Origin: Combretum micranthum
Taxonomy: Eukaryota; Streptophyta; Magnoliopsida; Myrtales; Combretaceae
DNA: 64,000 bases
Reading direction: 5' to 3'
Assembly (NCBI GenBank): GCA_024138025.1
Contig: JAMXBD010000171.1
Location: 1,178,001 to 1,242,000 of the forward strand
Position 1 is the stretch's first letter. Each line of letters opens with the position of its first letter. Below, one piece after another: positions 12,710 through 23,623 of the stretch. The position numbers and the translations under genes are program-made. The notes below the pieces were generated by a model. It searched no databases and had not been told where the DNA came from. It saw only the letters and a program-made list of their open reading frames with translations.

Positions 12710-13380
12710 TAGGGATGTAACTAGATGTAACCAGGTAAGCCATAATAGGGTTTCTGACCTGCCTACTTGTTAAGGTCAAGTTTGGATATATAGTAAAAAC
12801 TCTATAGGATATAAGATCAGGTTTTATCATATAACAAATCCGATGGATACTGAACAACCAATGTTATAATTTAAAAATAAATAAAAAATTACTAAAGGGG
12901 CAAGGAGAGGAAAAGAAACATGAAGGAGCTACCATCTTTTCTACCTTTTAAAAATGTTTTTTCTTTTATATTTACTAGATTAGTTATGATTTTAAAACTT
13001 TTCATTAAAATTTGTTGAAGTCATTCTTACTTAATATTGTTTGATGTATTATATTTTAACCCAACAAGAGATTTAATTTAACAATGTTCTTATATAAGTC
13101 TCTTACACGAGATTACACAAAAATAATATATTTATGTGTTTAAATATTAAATCATAAATGTGATTTGCCATATATTCTACATGTATCTTTTTCAGTTTTA
13201 AATGTATAGAAAACATATGTCAAAAGCATCGGTTTATCTTAAATTTATTATTAATTTGAAAATAGATTAAAAAAAAATAGTTATAGGGTTATAGGATCAG
13301 ATTTGGTAAACCTTATTAGGTAGTGCGTCGGGTTATTGGTTTATATGATCCATCCAAAACCCGACCCAATTGTATCTCTA
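12710..13380. mobile_element. hAT-type non-autonomous element, 671 bp
   Basis: The left end TAGGGATGTAACTAG and the right end TTGTATCTCTA (inverse TAGAGATACAA) form the hAT-type TAGRGATR terminal repeat. Flanks are ATGACACC (12702-12709) and ATCGCACC (13381-13388), an 8-bp target duplication matching at 6 of 8. The interior is AT-rich without a transposase frame, so it would need a transposase in trans. Confidence 0.62.
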
Positions 13381-13499
13381 ATCGCACCCAATTATTATCA
13401 ACATTAGTCATTATACAAACTAGTTCAAAGGACATGCTATACATCTATAAAATATAAAAATAAAAATAGATAAAAAAAATAAGTAGTGAAAATATATAT

Positions 13500-13810
13500 A
13501 CGTTGCTTGCTCAAACCTGATAGAGGTTGAATTTCAAATATTGGGCTTAGATCACGATTGGTTAACGAGTTTGAAAAATAGAAACAAGTTAGTGGCGTAC
13601 CAGGCTTGGGCTCGGAGTAGCCATGCTGATACTAAAGTTAGTGATTGTCATGATCAGATGGTAATTTAAGTGAAGGAGGTGACATTACCTAAATCTAGAG
13701 AAACGGACAAGTATTTATAGGGGACCGACTTAGCAGTTTATGGCCATATGGGTTACGGTTAATTGAAGGCAGTAGTGGAGATCATAAGAAGAGACCACGT
13801 TTCCACAATG
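13500..13810. mobile_element. Left part of a repeat split by solo LTR copy 2
   Basis: GC-richer than its surroundings, with CCAGGCTTGGGCTCGG followed by a GTATTTATAGGGG TATA-like site near 13710. Similar wording (GCCAGGGTTGGGCCCGAC, then CTGATGCTTATGTC) recurs near 60100, so it is a dispersed repeat. It stops abruptly at the LTR start, and GC-richer sequence resumes at 17041, consistent with a nested insertion. Confidence 0.4.
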
Positions 13811-16800
13811 TGTAAACCCCCAAAGTTTTGTAATCAAATTAAAGCTTAAACCCTAATTAGAAGTCAACCGGATTTCTAAAGTCAACAAAACCCTAGTTAC
13901 CATAACCGCTTAAGTCCGGCATTCCTGTTTAAGAAACCCTAAGAGAGTAAGAAAGAGTTTAGGCAATAGAATAGTTCGTAATTATCCGATGAAACTTAAA
14001 AAGATCAGTTTAGTAAAACCGCACTCATCTTGAACCCGATCAGACAGTTCTTGAAAAACGTGTCTCGAAGCTTGAATAGTAAAAATATTCCAAATATACC
14101 ATTACACTCGTAAAAATATAAGATTTTCAAAAATATCAATTTTATAATTTTTCATAGTTAAAAATATCAGATATCGCATTTATAACGTATTTTCTTACTA
14201 CCGGTACTTAAATTGTCATCTACTTTACATTACACTATTTACTACTATTCTACACTATTCATCTATCTCTATTTTTCTTAACCTACTCTTACAACCCATA
14301 CCTCTATTTCTTATACATTTTATTTCAATACAACTTTCACATCTTTCTATCTTACTTTTAATTAACAAAAATACAAAAAAATAAATTTTCTCTCCCTCTC
14401 TTCACTAAAATAGCGCTGGCCCCTCTCTCTTTCTTCCCAAATTGTTTTAATTTCAATTTATTTAATTAACAAATTATCTCCCACATTTTCTTAATTACCC
14501 CCTCTTACTTCCACTTCTTTCACACCTCTTCTACACTAAAGTTACTATCTCAAAAACTCTCAAGATTTTCCTTTCAAGAAGCTCTCTCTAATTTAGTTAT
14601 TTTAGGTAATTTTTCTTCAAGTCTTCTTTATGTTCATCTACTTAGTATGAGCTTAGTATATGTTTTTTAAACCATGAAGGTTAAAGAAAGCAACAATAGG
14701 TTCATATTTCGTTTTTGTTCATGATCTAATTCCTTTATGTTGCTTTTATATTTATAACTATCTAATATATCTAGTAGCTATATATATCATTTAGAGCATA
14801 TAAGCTCATTTGTTTTGTAATTTATTTACTTTTTGCAATTTATTTACTTCCTTGCAATTTATTTACTTTATATTATTTTTAAGACTAGTCTTTTTAGTCT
14901 TAGACTTGTCCTCATCAAGTCAAAACATTTTGTTTTCTTTTTGGACTAGTCTTTTCTTAGTCCCGGGATACCTTGATGAAGCTAAGGTTTCAATACTTGA
15001 TTTATTTCCTTATTAGCTTATTCTTTCAAGTTATTATGATTCTTTATTTACATAACTTTATATTCATATTCATGAAACATAATGATTTTTGTCTCAACAA
15101 AATAAATAGGAAATGTTTTCTTGAAAATAAAGATTCTTTTCTGAAATAAGAAGTAATTTTTCTTAAACAAACCTTTCTAAGAAATCTAGAGGAGCTCATG
15201 AACACACATAGAAAAGAACTTTTTGAAATAAACAAAGGTTTTTCTAAAACTTCACTTTTTATCAAGTATTAGAAATTCTTTTCATCAAGATAGAATGATC
15301 TCAAGAAACAAAGAATTATTTCTCTAAACATAGAATTGTTATTACTTTCAATTGAAAAGTTGGAAACTACGCTTAAAAAATAAAATCATTTCTTAGGAAT
15401 TTAAAGAGATTACGGAAATTAAATTTAGGAAAAGAAAATACTCATTTGAAATAACTTAAATATTTTTAAAACAAAATAAAAAGTATTTCAAAAGCTTTCA
15501 CTTTCCAAAATTATTTAAAAAGACTTTACTTTTTATTTGAGACAACTTCATTAAACTTAATACATTTGATATGAGTCAATAAACGTATGTATATATATTT
15601 CAAAGGTTTTACAAATAGTTATAATATCTATCTCTTCAAAATGAGCTTTGAATAAAAGAAAGAAAACAAGTTTATAAAAATTCGTGGTGAATCTGTCTGC
15701 CACTTTTTCGGAGCCCAAACGACTTAGTTTGATGAAAATAAGTTTAGAAATAGATAGATCTTTTCGAATAGGTAGAAAACGGTATATTATATGCAAAATT
15801 CCGAGTTAAAATGAGCAAGTTATGGCCATTTTAAGTTGGAATTTCCTCTTATACTATTTTACTGCGATTTTGAGAAAGATTTAGAATCTTCAAGAATAGA
15901 GATTTCATGAAAGACTCATTTTGGGTATTTCATCTTGTTTAGGTGGAGAAGGACCCGAGATCACTTTCTCGGAAGATTACTTCAATTAGGATCTACCGAC
16001 ATGGAGTGAGTTAATCCTTTACTAAGTTACATTTCCTTATTTTGTACTTGTAAGTAGTAGCACTAGCAATTAAGGAAAAGATAAATAAATATTGGTTGTG
16101 TGACTTGAAATTATAATTGGTTGAATACAAGTTAAGAATATCGAAAGAAGGTTTGATAAATAAATTGTGATTCTTATATTGATATGATGAAAATTGTGCT
16201 GATTACCTTTAACTGGAACTAAACATTATTTGGTTTAATATATATTGAAATTAATTCATGCATATCATAATTGTGAGTCACATTTATTTTCACTACTATT
16301 CTTCGTGTGGGGAAACAAGGAAATGGTAGTGGTGGCTAGTAGAAGCCGAAAAGTCTACAAGGGCAAGTAGGAGCCAGGAAGTCTATAGGGCGAGCAGAAG
16401 CCGGTAAATCTGCAAATATTGATGGTCATATAGGCCTGTAACCTCCCAACCCTCAACATGGAGGGCGTAAAATCCATGCTACACTTGATTTCCGGTTAAT
16501 CATGTGTATTTTGTTTGTTCATATGTTTGGTGTATTCTCATATGATTGGTTAAATACTTGTTTGAATTATGAAAATGCCTTGTAGATGGAATTATCTCAC
16601 TAAATAGATTCGATTATACCCTTATAGCTTTTTGTTACAGTATGATTATCTTTGGTTGGCCCAAGGAGCCCTGTATACCAGGTACGAGTTTAAGCTACTA
16701 TGAGTTTTTGGGAGAAGCTATATATATTTAAGTTTTGAACATAGGTTTCTAGGAAAAATCTCTATAATAGGCTAGTGTATAGTTCTATTATTTTGTTGGA

Positions 16801-17040
16801 AGACTTCTAAAGTAAAATGCCCCTAAGATGATGTAAGGATATGAAGATCTTATGTTTATATGTAAGTTCTCTTGCTTTCATTATCTACTTAAATGTAATA
16901 CCCCTATGAGTCTCCTACTATCTTGGAAGCACGCCTTGCATGTGATATCAAAGCTACTGCATGACTAAGGTTGTCATTCATTAGCTTTAATATTATATGC
17001 GGTGGATTGTCACGTTTAAGGTACCCTCCGGGGCATGACA
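13811..17040 (+). mobile_element. Solo LTR, 3.23 kb (copy 2 of an inverted pair)
   Basis: Starts TGTAAACCCCCAAAG and ends CCGGGGCATGACA. Flanks CAATG (13806-13810) and CTATG (17041-17045) match at 4 of 5, as expected for an old 5-bp target duplication. It is an inverted copy of 853-4143 throughout. It has no adjacent internal region, primer site or polymerase frame, so it is a solo LTR. A triplet of GCAATTTATTTACTT units lies near 14815-14870. The TATA box seen in the other copy is mutated here, so it is probably promoter-dead. Confidence 0.77.
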
Positions 17041-17260
17041 CTATGTGTCAATTAAAGCCAACCAAATCTTCATGCCGAGTGACAAGTTAGGTGAGGGCGA
17101 TTGAGCGATTCACCGAGTTGATAATGAGGTTGGATTACATGTCAATGGAATAAGTCAAAATCCCATAAGGTCGGCCTAGGCCATTAGCCATAGGGCTCAC
17201 CTGGGTAGGCTTGTAATGAAGAATGGACTATCAATAATATCTATATTAGAAGGGAAAAAG
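17041..17260. mobile_element. Right part of the repeat split by solo LTR copy 2
   Basis: GC-richer tract (GGTCGGCCTAGGCCATTAGCC) that begins at the LTR boundary. It is taken as the continuation of 13500-13810. This is inferred from composition and position; no intact copy is present to confirm it. Confidence 0.33.
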
Positions 17261-19110
17261 AATTAGCTCTCTCACTAATTGACAGATAAATCCACTTACC
17301 TATAGATATATCCACTTACCTAATTAAATAACACATTAAAAATTCAATAATATGTAGAATCCATTAATGCACTTCGTGTAATATATTATACAATATACAA
17401 TGATACACTTATCATTATAATTTTTTTCACTAATATTATTATTTCTTTGGTATAAACAAAGAAGATCACTTTGTTCAACTATAAAGTTATATGCACATAC
17501 AAATTTGAACTTGAACAATATAATTAATTAAAATAAAAATAAAGGTAAATTGCAATATAATCTTTATGGTTACTTTATGTATACTTTACCCTTTTATCTT
17601 TAAAATTATATGTTTAGACCCTTAAATCTAAACTTTTCGTTAGCACAACTCTGTTGTCCAAAAATATAGGGCTAATTATAGGTTTAAAGGCGGTTAATAG
17701 AACTTTAGAAATGCTAGTATTAAATTAGGAAGAAATTTCAAGGATTAAAATCTAGGCCTTATAACTATGGTATTCACTACAGCTAATTCATGCATAGTGC
17801 CATATTGCCATAGATAGAACACTTTTAAACTGGTTTAAAGTTATGGCTCAATTGTTCTTCTTGCTTGTTGCCATATCTTGGGTCTTCTTCAATCAATAGC
17901 AATAGCATAACTTGAAGCAACAAGGCTAAGGAAATTTAAGAGCTTCATTGAACCAGGCAGAACATCAAGCAAATGGAAACATATAAAATTGAAAGCAACA
18001 AAAGAAGAAGTGGGTGATCTTTTAATTAGAAGATCACTCACAATTGAGGAGAGGGTAGTTTTTTATGGGCACTAAGCAAGCATCATTTTTGACGTAAAAA
18101 GGAACTTAGCATCAAATATTCTTGAACCATTTAGATTTTGAACACTAAGTTACTTTTATTTGTTTCATCATATTCTAGTCACTTTATTATCATATTTTTA
18201 TTGTTTTCAAATAATATTTATCAGGAAACAATAGCAATGAAAAATTGATAGTTTTACTCATAAACAGATCAAACAGATACAATACAAATATAATACAGAT
18301 AAGTTATAATTATAGATCTGATACAAATATGATACAAATAAAAATCAAACAATCTAAATCATTTTGGTTAGGTAATCCTATACTAGTTTAGCTTCGAATG
18401 AGTGACATACATGAGTAGGATTAACCTTTTCTCTTTAAAATCAATACAAAAAGCCCCAAAATAAGAACACCCAAGCGGTCAATGATTGTGAATGGACTAG
18501 ATGTCCGCTCACGTCACATTCCCAACTGCTATAAATCTTAGGATTTTCACTATAATCAGAAGTTCAATTTATCTTACTAGGTTTATGTGTATACAAGTGG
18601 ATTATGGTAACAAAGTTCTGAATCATGCGTGTTTCTGCCACTGCTCATCAAGTCTTTCCACCAGCCAGGCAATGCAAAGGATTGACCTTCACACCTCGCG
18701 CGCTTTTATCATTGCTGGAAATTTTTTCAAATCAAAACCATTCACATCCAGTGCGAAAATTTCAATCCAAACAAACCGAAAATTCCCTGCCGAGTAAGAT
18801 TCTAATATAGTGGCCAAAATAAAGTAAGATTCTAATATAAAACTATATATTACGAATCTAGTCACACCAAAGCACATCAGTTATACATGAAACTTAAAAA
18901 CATTGCCGTCCATCATAATCCATTATTGCCTTAATTTACATCATTTCCAAAGGCTTCACCATGTAGTACCTAGTACCCCCCATTTGTAATGGTTCGTCAT
19001 CAACCATTTTCCTGAAATTATCCACCAATTTTCCTAACAATATCACTAACAATATCCCAAAGAGGGCATTGATAGGTAATAAGATTGTTAAGCTCTGATA
19101 GACCGAATAG
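17261..19110. other. Intergenic; MITE remnant and 3' flank of cyclase copy A
   Basis: 17261-18180 holds nothing recognisable. About 18180-18370 is a diverged member of the 'cagataca' MITE family. From about 18640 the sequence aligns with the 3' flank of cyclase copy C (about 42990-43330), for example AAGTAAGATTCTAATAT in both, so the duplicated gene block extends past the stop codon. Confidence 0.5.
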
Positions 19111-19310
19111 TACTCACATCAAGGCAGAAATAACATTTTATAAGGATGCAACTTGTTGGCGATCCGTCTGATCCAAGCAATCTTAGAGGCAAGCAATGGA
19201 CTGTGTATGGTACCCACATCAAGGCAGAAATATCATTTTATAAGGATGCATCTTGCTGGCGATCCTTCTGATCCAAGCAATCTTAGAGGCAAGCAATGGA
19301 CTGTGTATAC
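19111..19310. repeat. 100-bp tandem duplication over the last codons of cyclase copy A
   Basis: 19111-19210 and 19211-19310 are near-identical units with exact 100-bp spacing. The unit contains the terminal coding segment. The inner unit (19211-19310) carries the stop used by the gene. The outer unit lies in the 3' UTR; its copy of the stop has changed from TGA to TGT. Other cyclase copies have one unit. Confidence 0.85.
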
Positions 19311-22300
19311 GCCTGCTGTAACACCTTCAAGTTTTAAGCCTTCCACAAGAATTACTTCCTGATGTAATGGTGCGATGTAAGTTCAAGTGCTAAGAGAAAA
19401 GATCAAAGCAATATGAAGTAATGTAAATGGAAGGTAAAATGATACCGTAATGTTGCTGAATGAAAAGTAATTTAAGAACAATGGTGGCAGCATTTATCAT
19501 GCAGAAATATGACAAGAGTTTTGCTCTAACAGAGAAAGAAGGGGAATAAAGCGGGGCAAAAAAAGGAGCAGAAAAATTTCCCACCGTGCTTTTGAGGAAG
19601 ACAAAATGAGCTGGAGCAGAATGAACAAACGCAGCAGCAGACAAGTAATCAATTCCTGCATGTTACCACAGAGGAATGCATCAATGCGCGAATATATATC
19701 AGCTAGAAGTGCAACTTATCCACACAATCCCATTATGGTTCTTCCATCAAGCAACCCAAAAGGGTGTTGGAAATGACAAGGGAAAAGATGTGAGGGCTTC
19801 CTTCAGATAATATATGAAATCAAAATATTTGTAGTGGAGTGCAATTGACAAAATGCAAAACAAGCAAAAAAACATATGCTTAAAGATACTAGTTTTCAGA
19901 ACAGAAGAGTTTCTAAAAATTTCATATTCATGTAATACATACCATGTCATTGATGAGACACATGAATTCCATAAAGGGAGAAGAGGAGGCAAGATAAAGT
20001 AGTAAAGCAATAATACAAATGCTTTCAGCCTTCCCAAACATTGCTTGCATAGGAAAACCAAAATCCCCAACAAAATGCTTTACTGAATAGATATGATAAG
20101 TTATATCAATTTTTGTCAGTATCAGATGTAGATTGAAACAAAAATCAAGAGATCAAGGACTTGTCTTTGGGCACCATAAATACACAACAGGCACTTACAT
20201 GCAGCAGGAGGGATAAAGCAAATAATATCCATTATTAACACCACACATGAACAAGTAAGTTTGAAACAATAATCCCTTTCTTACCAACGAGTTTGATGTC
20301 TGTGTTCTCTACCAACCACTTTGCTCCATCTTCCATGAATCCCACATAGCTTGAATCAAACTCCTTCTTGTACATGAGCCCCCTGATAGAAGGAGAAAAA
20401 AATTTAGATGATACTTCTATTGTGATGCATCGTAATTTCAGAAAACTTTCTAACAGAAAGAGTTTCATAAATCTATACTCACTAATCTTAAGTACACTGG
20501 CTTGAAATAATAATAATCTACCTGTCAGTATTTAAAGTCCTGAAAAGCACCCGCTTTACTCCTTTCGGAATATTTAATGATTTCATGACTTCGGCTGCAA
20601 GAGGAAGCATAAGTTAGTGCAAAAATTGCAACCCTCTTACACTTGATCAAACCTCAAAAAATCCTAGCAACAAATTCAAGGTGGCTTAACATATAAATAA
20701 ACGGATAAATCTTATAAACAGTGATTCAGAATCTGACGGTTGAATTATGGAATTAATGATTGCTCCGAGAACTAAATTAGCCTCTCACAGATGATAAACG
20801 ATTTCCAAAAAAATCCTAAAGCAACAAGAATGGGAGGTTTAACTATATGCATATTCATCCATAATGAGATATAAAGGGTTTGCTTCATTCAATATACAGG
20901 ACATCATCTGGTAAGGAAAATGATCAAATTGTTCTAAGAATGTCATTAGATCTTTAAAAGGAATTTATGAGCCCCTACTCTAACTTTGGGTCTTGACCAA
21001 AAATTTAAGGCAACAAAAGTCATCAGGAAACACTAATAGCAAACTGTGTGGGTATAATTCCGGATGCAACGATCATGTACGTGCTGCGTGATTATCGCGC
21101 TACACGTGACTTAGGGAACAACACGTGCAAAGATGATCAAGAGAGAATCGTGTAGTGAGGAGGAGTAGACGGTCTCAATAGGCTCTAACACACGTGTGAC
21201 AGGTGAGAGAGCTAAAAAGCATCAACCTCACTAAGTACCATGAATATCGTGTGCGTTATTGAGTGAGTCAAGTAATCGATTCACAAAAATAAAAATCCGA
21301 CAACATAACGGTGTTTGTTCAAATTTCAACTATCCTAATGAGGTAAGGACTAAGGTTATTTATAGAAAATCTAGCTGTCGATGTCATCCGTCAAACAAGA
21401 CAAATGACCAATGACTAAGATGAGTCCTTCTCAAAGTGGATATGGATATGGATATGGGCATAGGCTCCTTGTGGACCCAGACCCAATAAGGCCTTCATTT
21501 GCAATGTGTATAAGCCAATTTAAGAAAGGTTGGAATTGGGCAGGCCAATTCCAATAGGCCTACTCTAGCTTTCCATGCTAATTCTCTTATGATCATCTCA
21601 AATGAACTAGGCTTAACTCTTAAAGCCTTGTCACATTAGCCCAAAGAGTTAAACCCAAGTGAAAATTAGGCTTAAAGCCTTTGTAACGAAATTCAATCAT
21701 TTACACAAACCAAAACCAGTAACCTGCCTGTAATGTTGCTGTCCCTTGGAACATCAACCAGTAGTGCCGGACCTATGGCAATAAGAAACAACACAGATAT
21801 AGTACTGATTAGAGGCAAATCAATAAGGCAAAATGCAAAGAACAAATTAAAGTGATAATGATCATTGACGGCTACATAACTGCATATTTACAGCTCATTA
21901 TCTCAGTTCACACTAATTTTTACAACTTTTGTAAATATTATATGAGCTATAAAATCCATCAAACATGCATCAATGCACTGAAGAGAGTTGCTTAATAAAA
22001 ATGGATAGGATTGAGAGAAAATCGCCATAAAATAAGCTAAATACTACAGATCTTTATCTACTGTAGCATATCAAACTTTATAAAAATGACATTTTAACAA
22101 GCAATTCAGCACATAGAATCATATATTCCTTTATATTTCTAATGCATCTATAAATTGCTTGGCTTGCAAGATGCATAATTTAGAATTCATTGTGCTACCC
22201 AATCCACGTTTAAGACATACAACTCACTCGATGCATTGAGTAATATAATTTACCAATAAGAAATTAAAAACCGAAGAGCGCAGATACTTTGATATCTATA

Positions 22301-23623
22301 ATATGCATTATCACCCAAATTTATTGTGATTTATCAACCAAAAAATTTGCAAATTTTTTTCAGCTCATTCACAAACCAATACAAAAAACTAACAGAAGGA
22401 TCCAGAGCATACAAACAGAAAATGAAACCTTAATCCAATATCAAAAACTGAATGATAGCAAGTATTATACATCCTTGGTACGCGAGTTTCTCCATGGAAT
22501 CACGTGTTTAATCCCACTTCATCATGTGTTAATCACTTGCCACAGCTCATCTAGTATAGACTGGTCCTTAAGCACCCAACCAGATGTTCCCTTTTATAAT
22601 TTTTCCTATGTTTGCAATTCACCAGTTACATACTCACATGTTGCAAATGAGTCGAATCGAAACAGTATGGTGCTAAATTCAAATTCAAGTTTAACTCAAA
22701 ATTTCAAAACTCAAGTTGGGCTCTTGAGTTCAGCGCAAAATAAAATTATATAATCTTAAGTTCAACTAAGTTAAACTCATTTAAACTCAATTTATTAAAA
22801 AATATATTTTAAATTCTAATTAAAATAATCATAATATCCAAACTCGATTTAAATTCGATTAACATTTATACTCAACTTGAGCCTAATAAAGCTTAATTAG
22901 AATCGCGAACTAATTGAACTAAACATTCAAAATTCAAATTTGGCTCGATAAACTATTCAAACAGAGTTCATCTATTTTTGAATCAAACTCATGATTAACA
23001 CCCAACCAATCTCAACTAGTTTGTCAACCTACATCGACCACATGTTTCTTAAACTCTTACATGACAATTTTTTAATATTTCTTACGTATCACATTGCAAC
23101 CCATGTAACACATCATTCCTAATGAAACGATTTCTCCACGTTTTGTTCTATAATATTCGTTCACGAGCATGATGGCATACGATTAAGCAGACAAGTAAGG
23201 AAAACTTATTCCACCCTTACCATTGAGAACACCCAAGTCAAGAGTATCAACATCGTACCCAGCATCGAAATAGTGATCATAAAAATGGCCAGGAGCATCC
23301 ACATGGGTACCCGTATGAACACTAATCTTCATCTGCGAGTTATTCGCAAGAGACCCGTTTTTTATACTGGCTGCAAGCCGAACGAACTCACCGATCCCAT
23401 CTTTTGATTCAAACTGAGGCATGTCCACAGTCATCCTATGACTTATATCAATGATTTGGCCACCCTCGTATGTTTCTCGCCGAACAGGTCTGGGGATATT
23501 GAGGTCGAAATCGAAACAATCGACTGTTTCGGTGCCTGGGACTCGTGGGTAAGCGTTGGCGTCGGAGGTGGTGGTGAGGATAAGGAAAAAGAAGAGGAAG
23601 GAGAAAATAGTGGGTCTAGTCAT
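19233..23623 (-). CDS. Secreted cyclase family protein, copy A (271 aa, 6 exons)
   Basis: Member of the cyclase / arylformamidase-like metal hydrolase family (PF04199); the substrate of plant members is not settled. Exons: 23623-23221, 21772-21728, 20594-20522, 20382-20285, 19655-19585, 19358-19233; phase is consistent and the sum is 816 nt. Residues 1-24 form a signal peptide (basic start, then a Phe/Leu-rich core), so it probably enters the secretory pathway. SH at 61-62 and H103-TGT-H107-V-D109-AP-G-H113 give the metal-binding motif HxGTHxDxPx[20 protein letters not shown] is the later conserved segment, and the end is [10 protein letters not shown]. Intron 2 has a GC donor (ACAG|GCAGGT) where copy D has GT. 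It also holds a 661-bp solo LTR, and intron 1 carries an old MITE. All exons are open, so this copy is probably functional. Confidence 0.87.
21045..21705 (-). mobile_element. Solo LTR, 661 bp, in intron 2 of cyclase copy A
   Basis: Runs from TGTGTGGGTATAATTCC to AATCATTTACA and is flanked by a perfect 5-bp duplication CAAAC (21040-21044, 21706-21710). Copies C and D lack it, and the A sequence with the insert removed aligns to theirs. A TCTATAAATAACC box on the minus strand suggests minus sense, the same strand as the host gene. No internal region is present. Confidence 0.85.
22630..23005. mobile_element. Old MITE in intron 1 of cyclase copy A, shared with C and D
   Basis: The ends are diverged inverted repeats: TGTTGCAAATGAGTCG on the left, and CTCATGATTAACACCC (inverse GGGTGTTAATCATGAG) on the right. 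Between them are runs of 'aactcaagtt' and 'ttcgatt' words typical of hAT-like MITEs. Intron 1 of C (about 46120-46330) and D (about 50510-50630) holds matching sequence (ATAGTGCTAAACTT, ATGGTGCTAAATTC), so the insertion is older than the gene duplications. Confidence 0.45.

Noticed and set aside
22289..22753. 154-codon open frame on the plus strand
   Set aside because: It lies antisense in intron 1 of cyclase A, in repeat-like sequence, and has no recognisable domain or homologue among the paralogues' introns.
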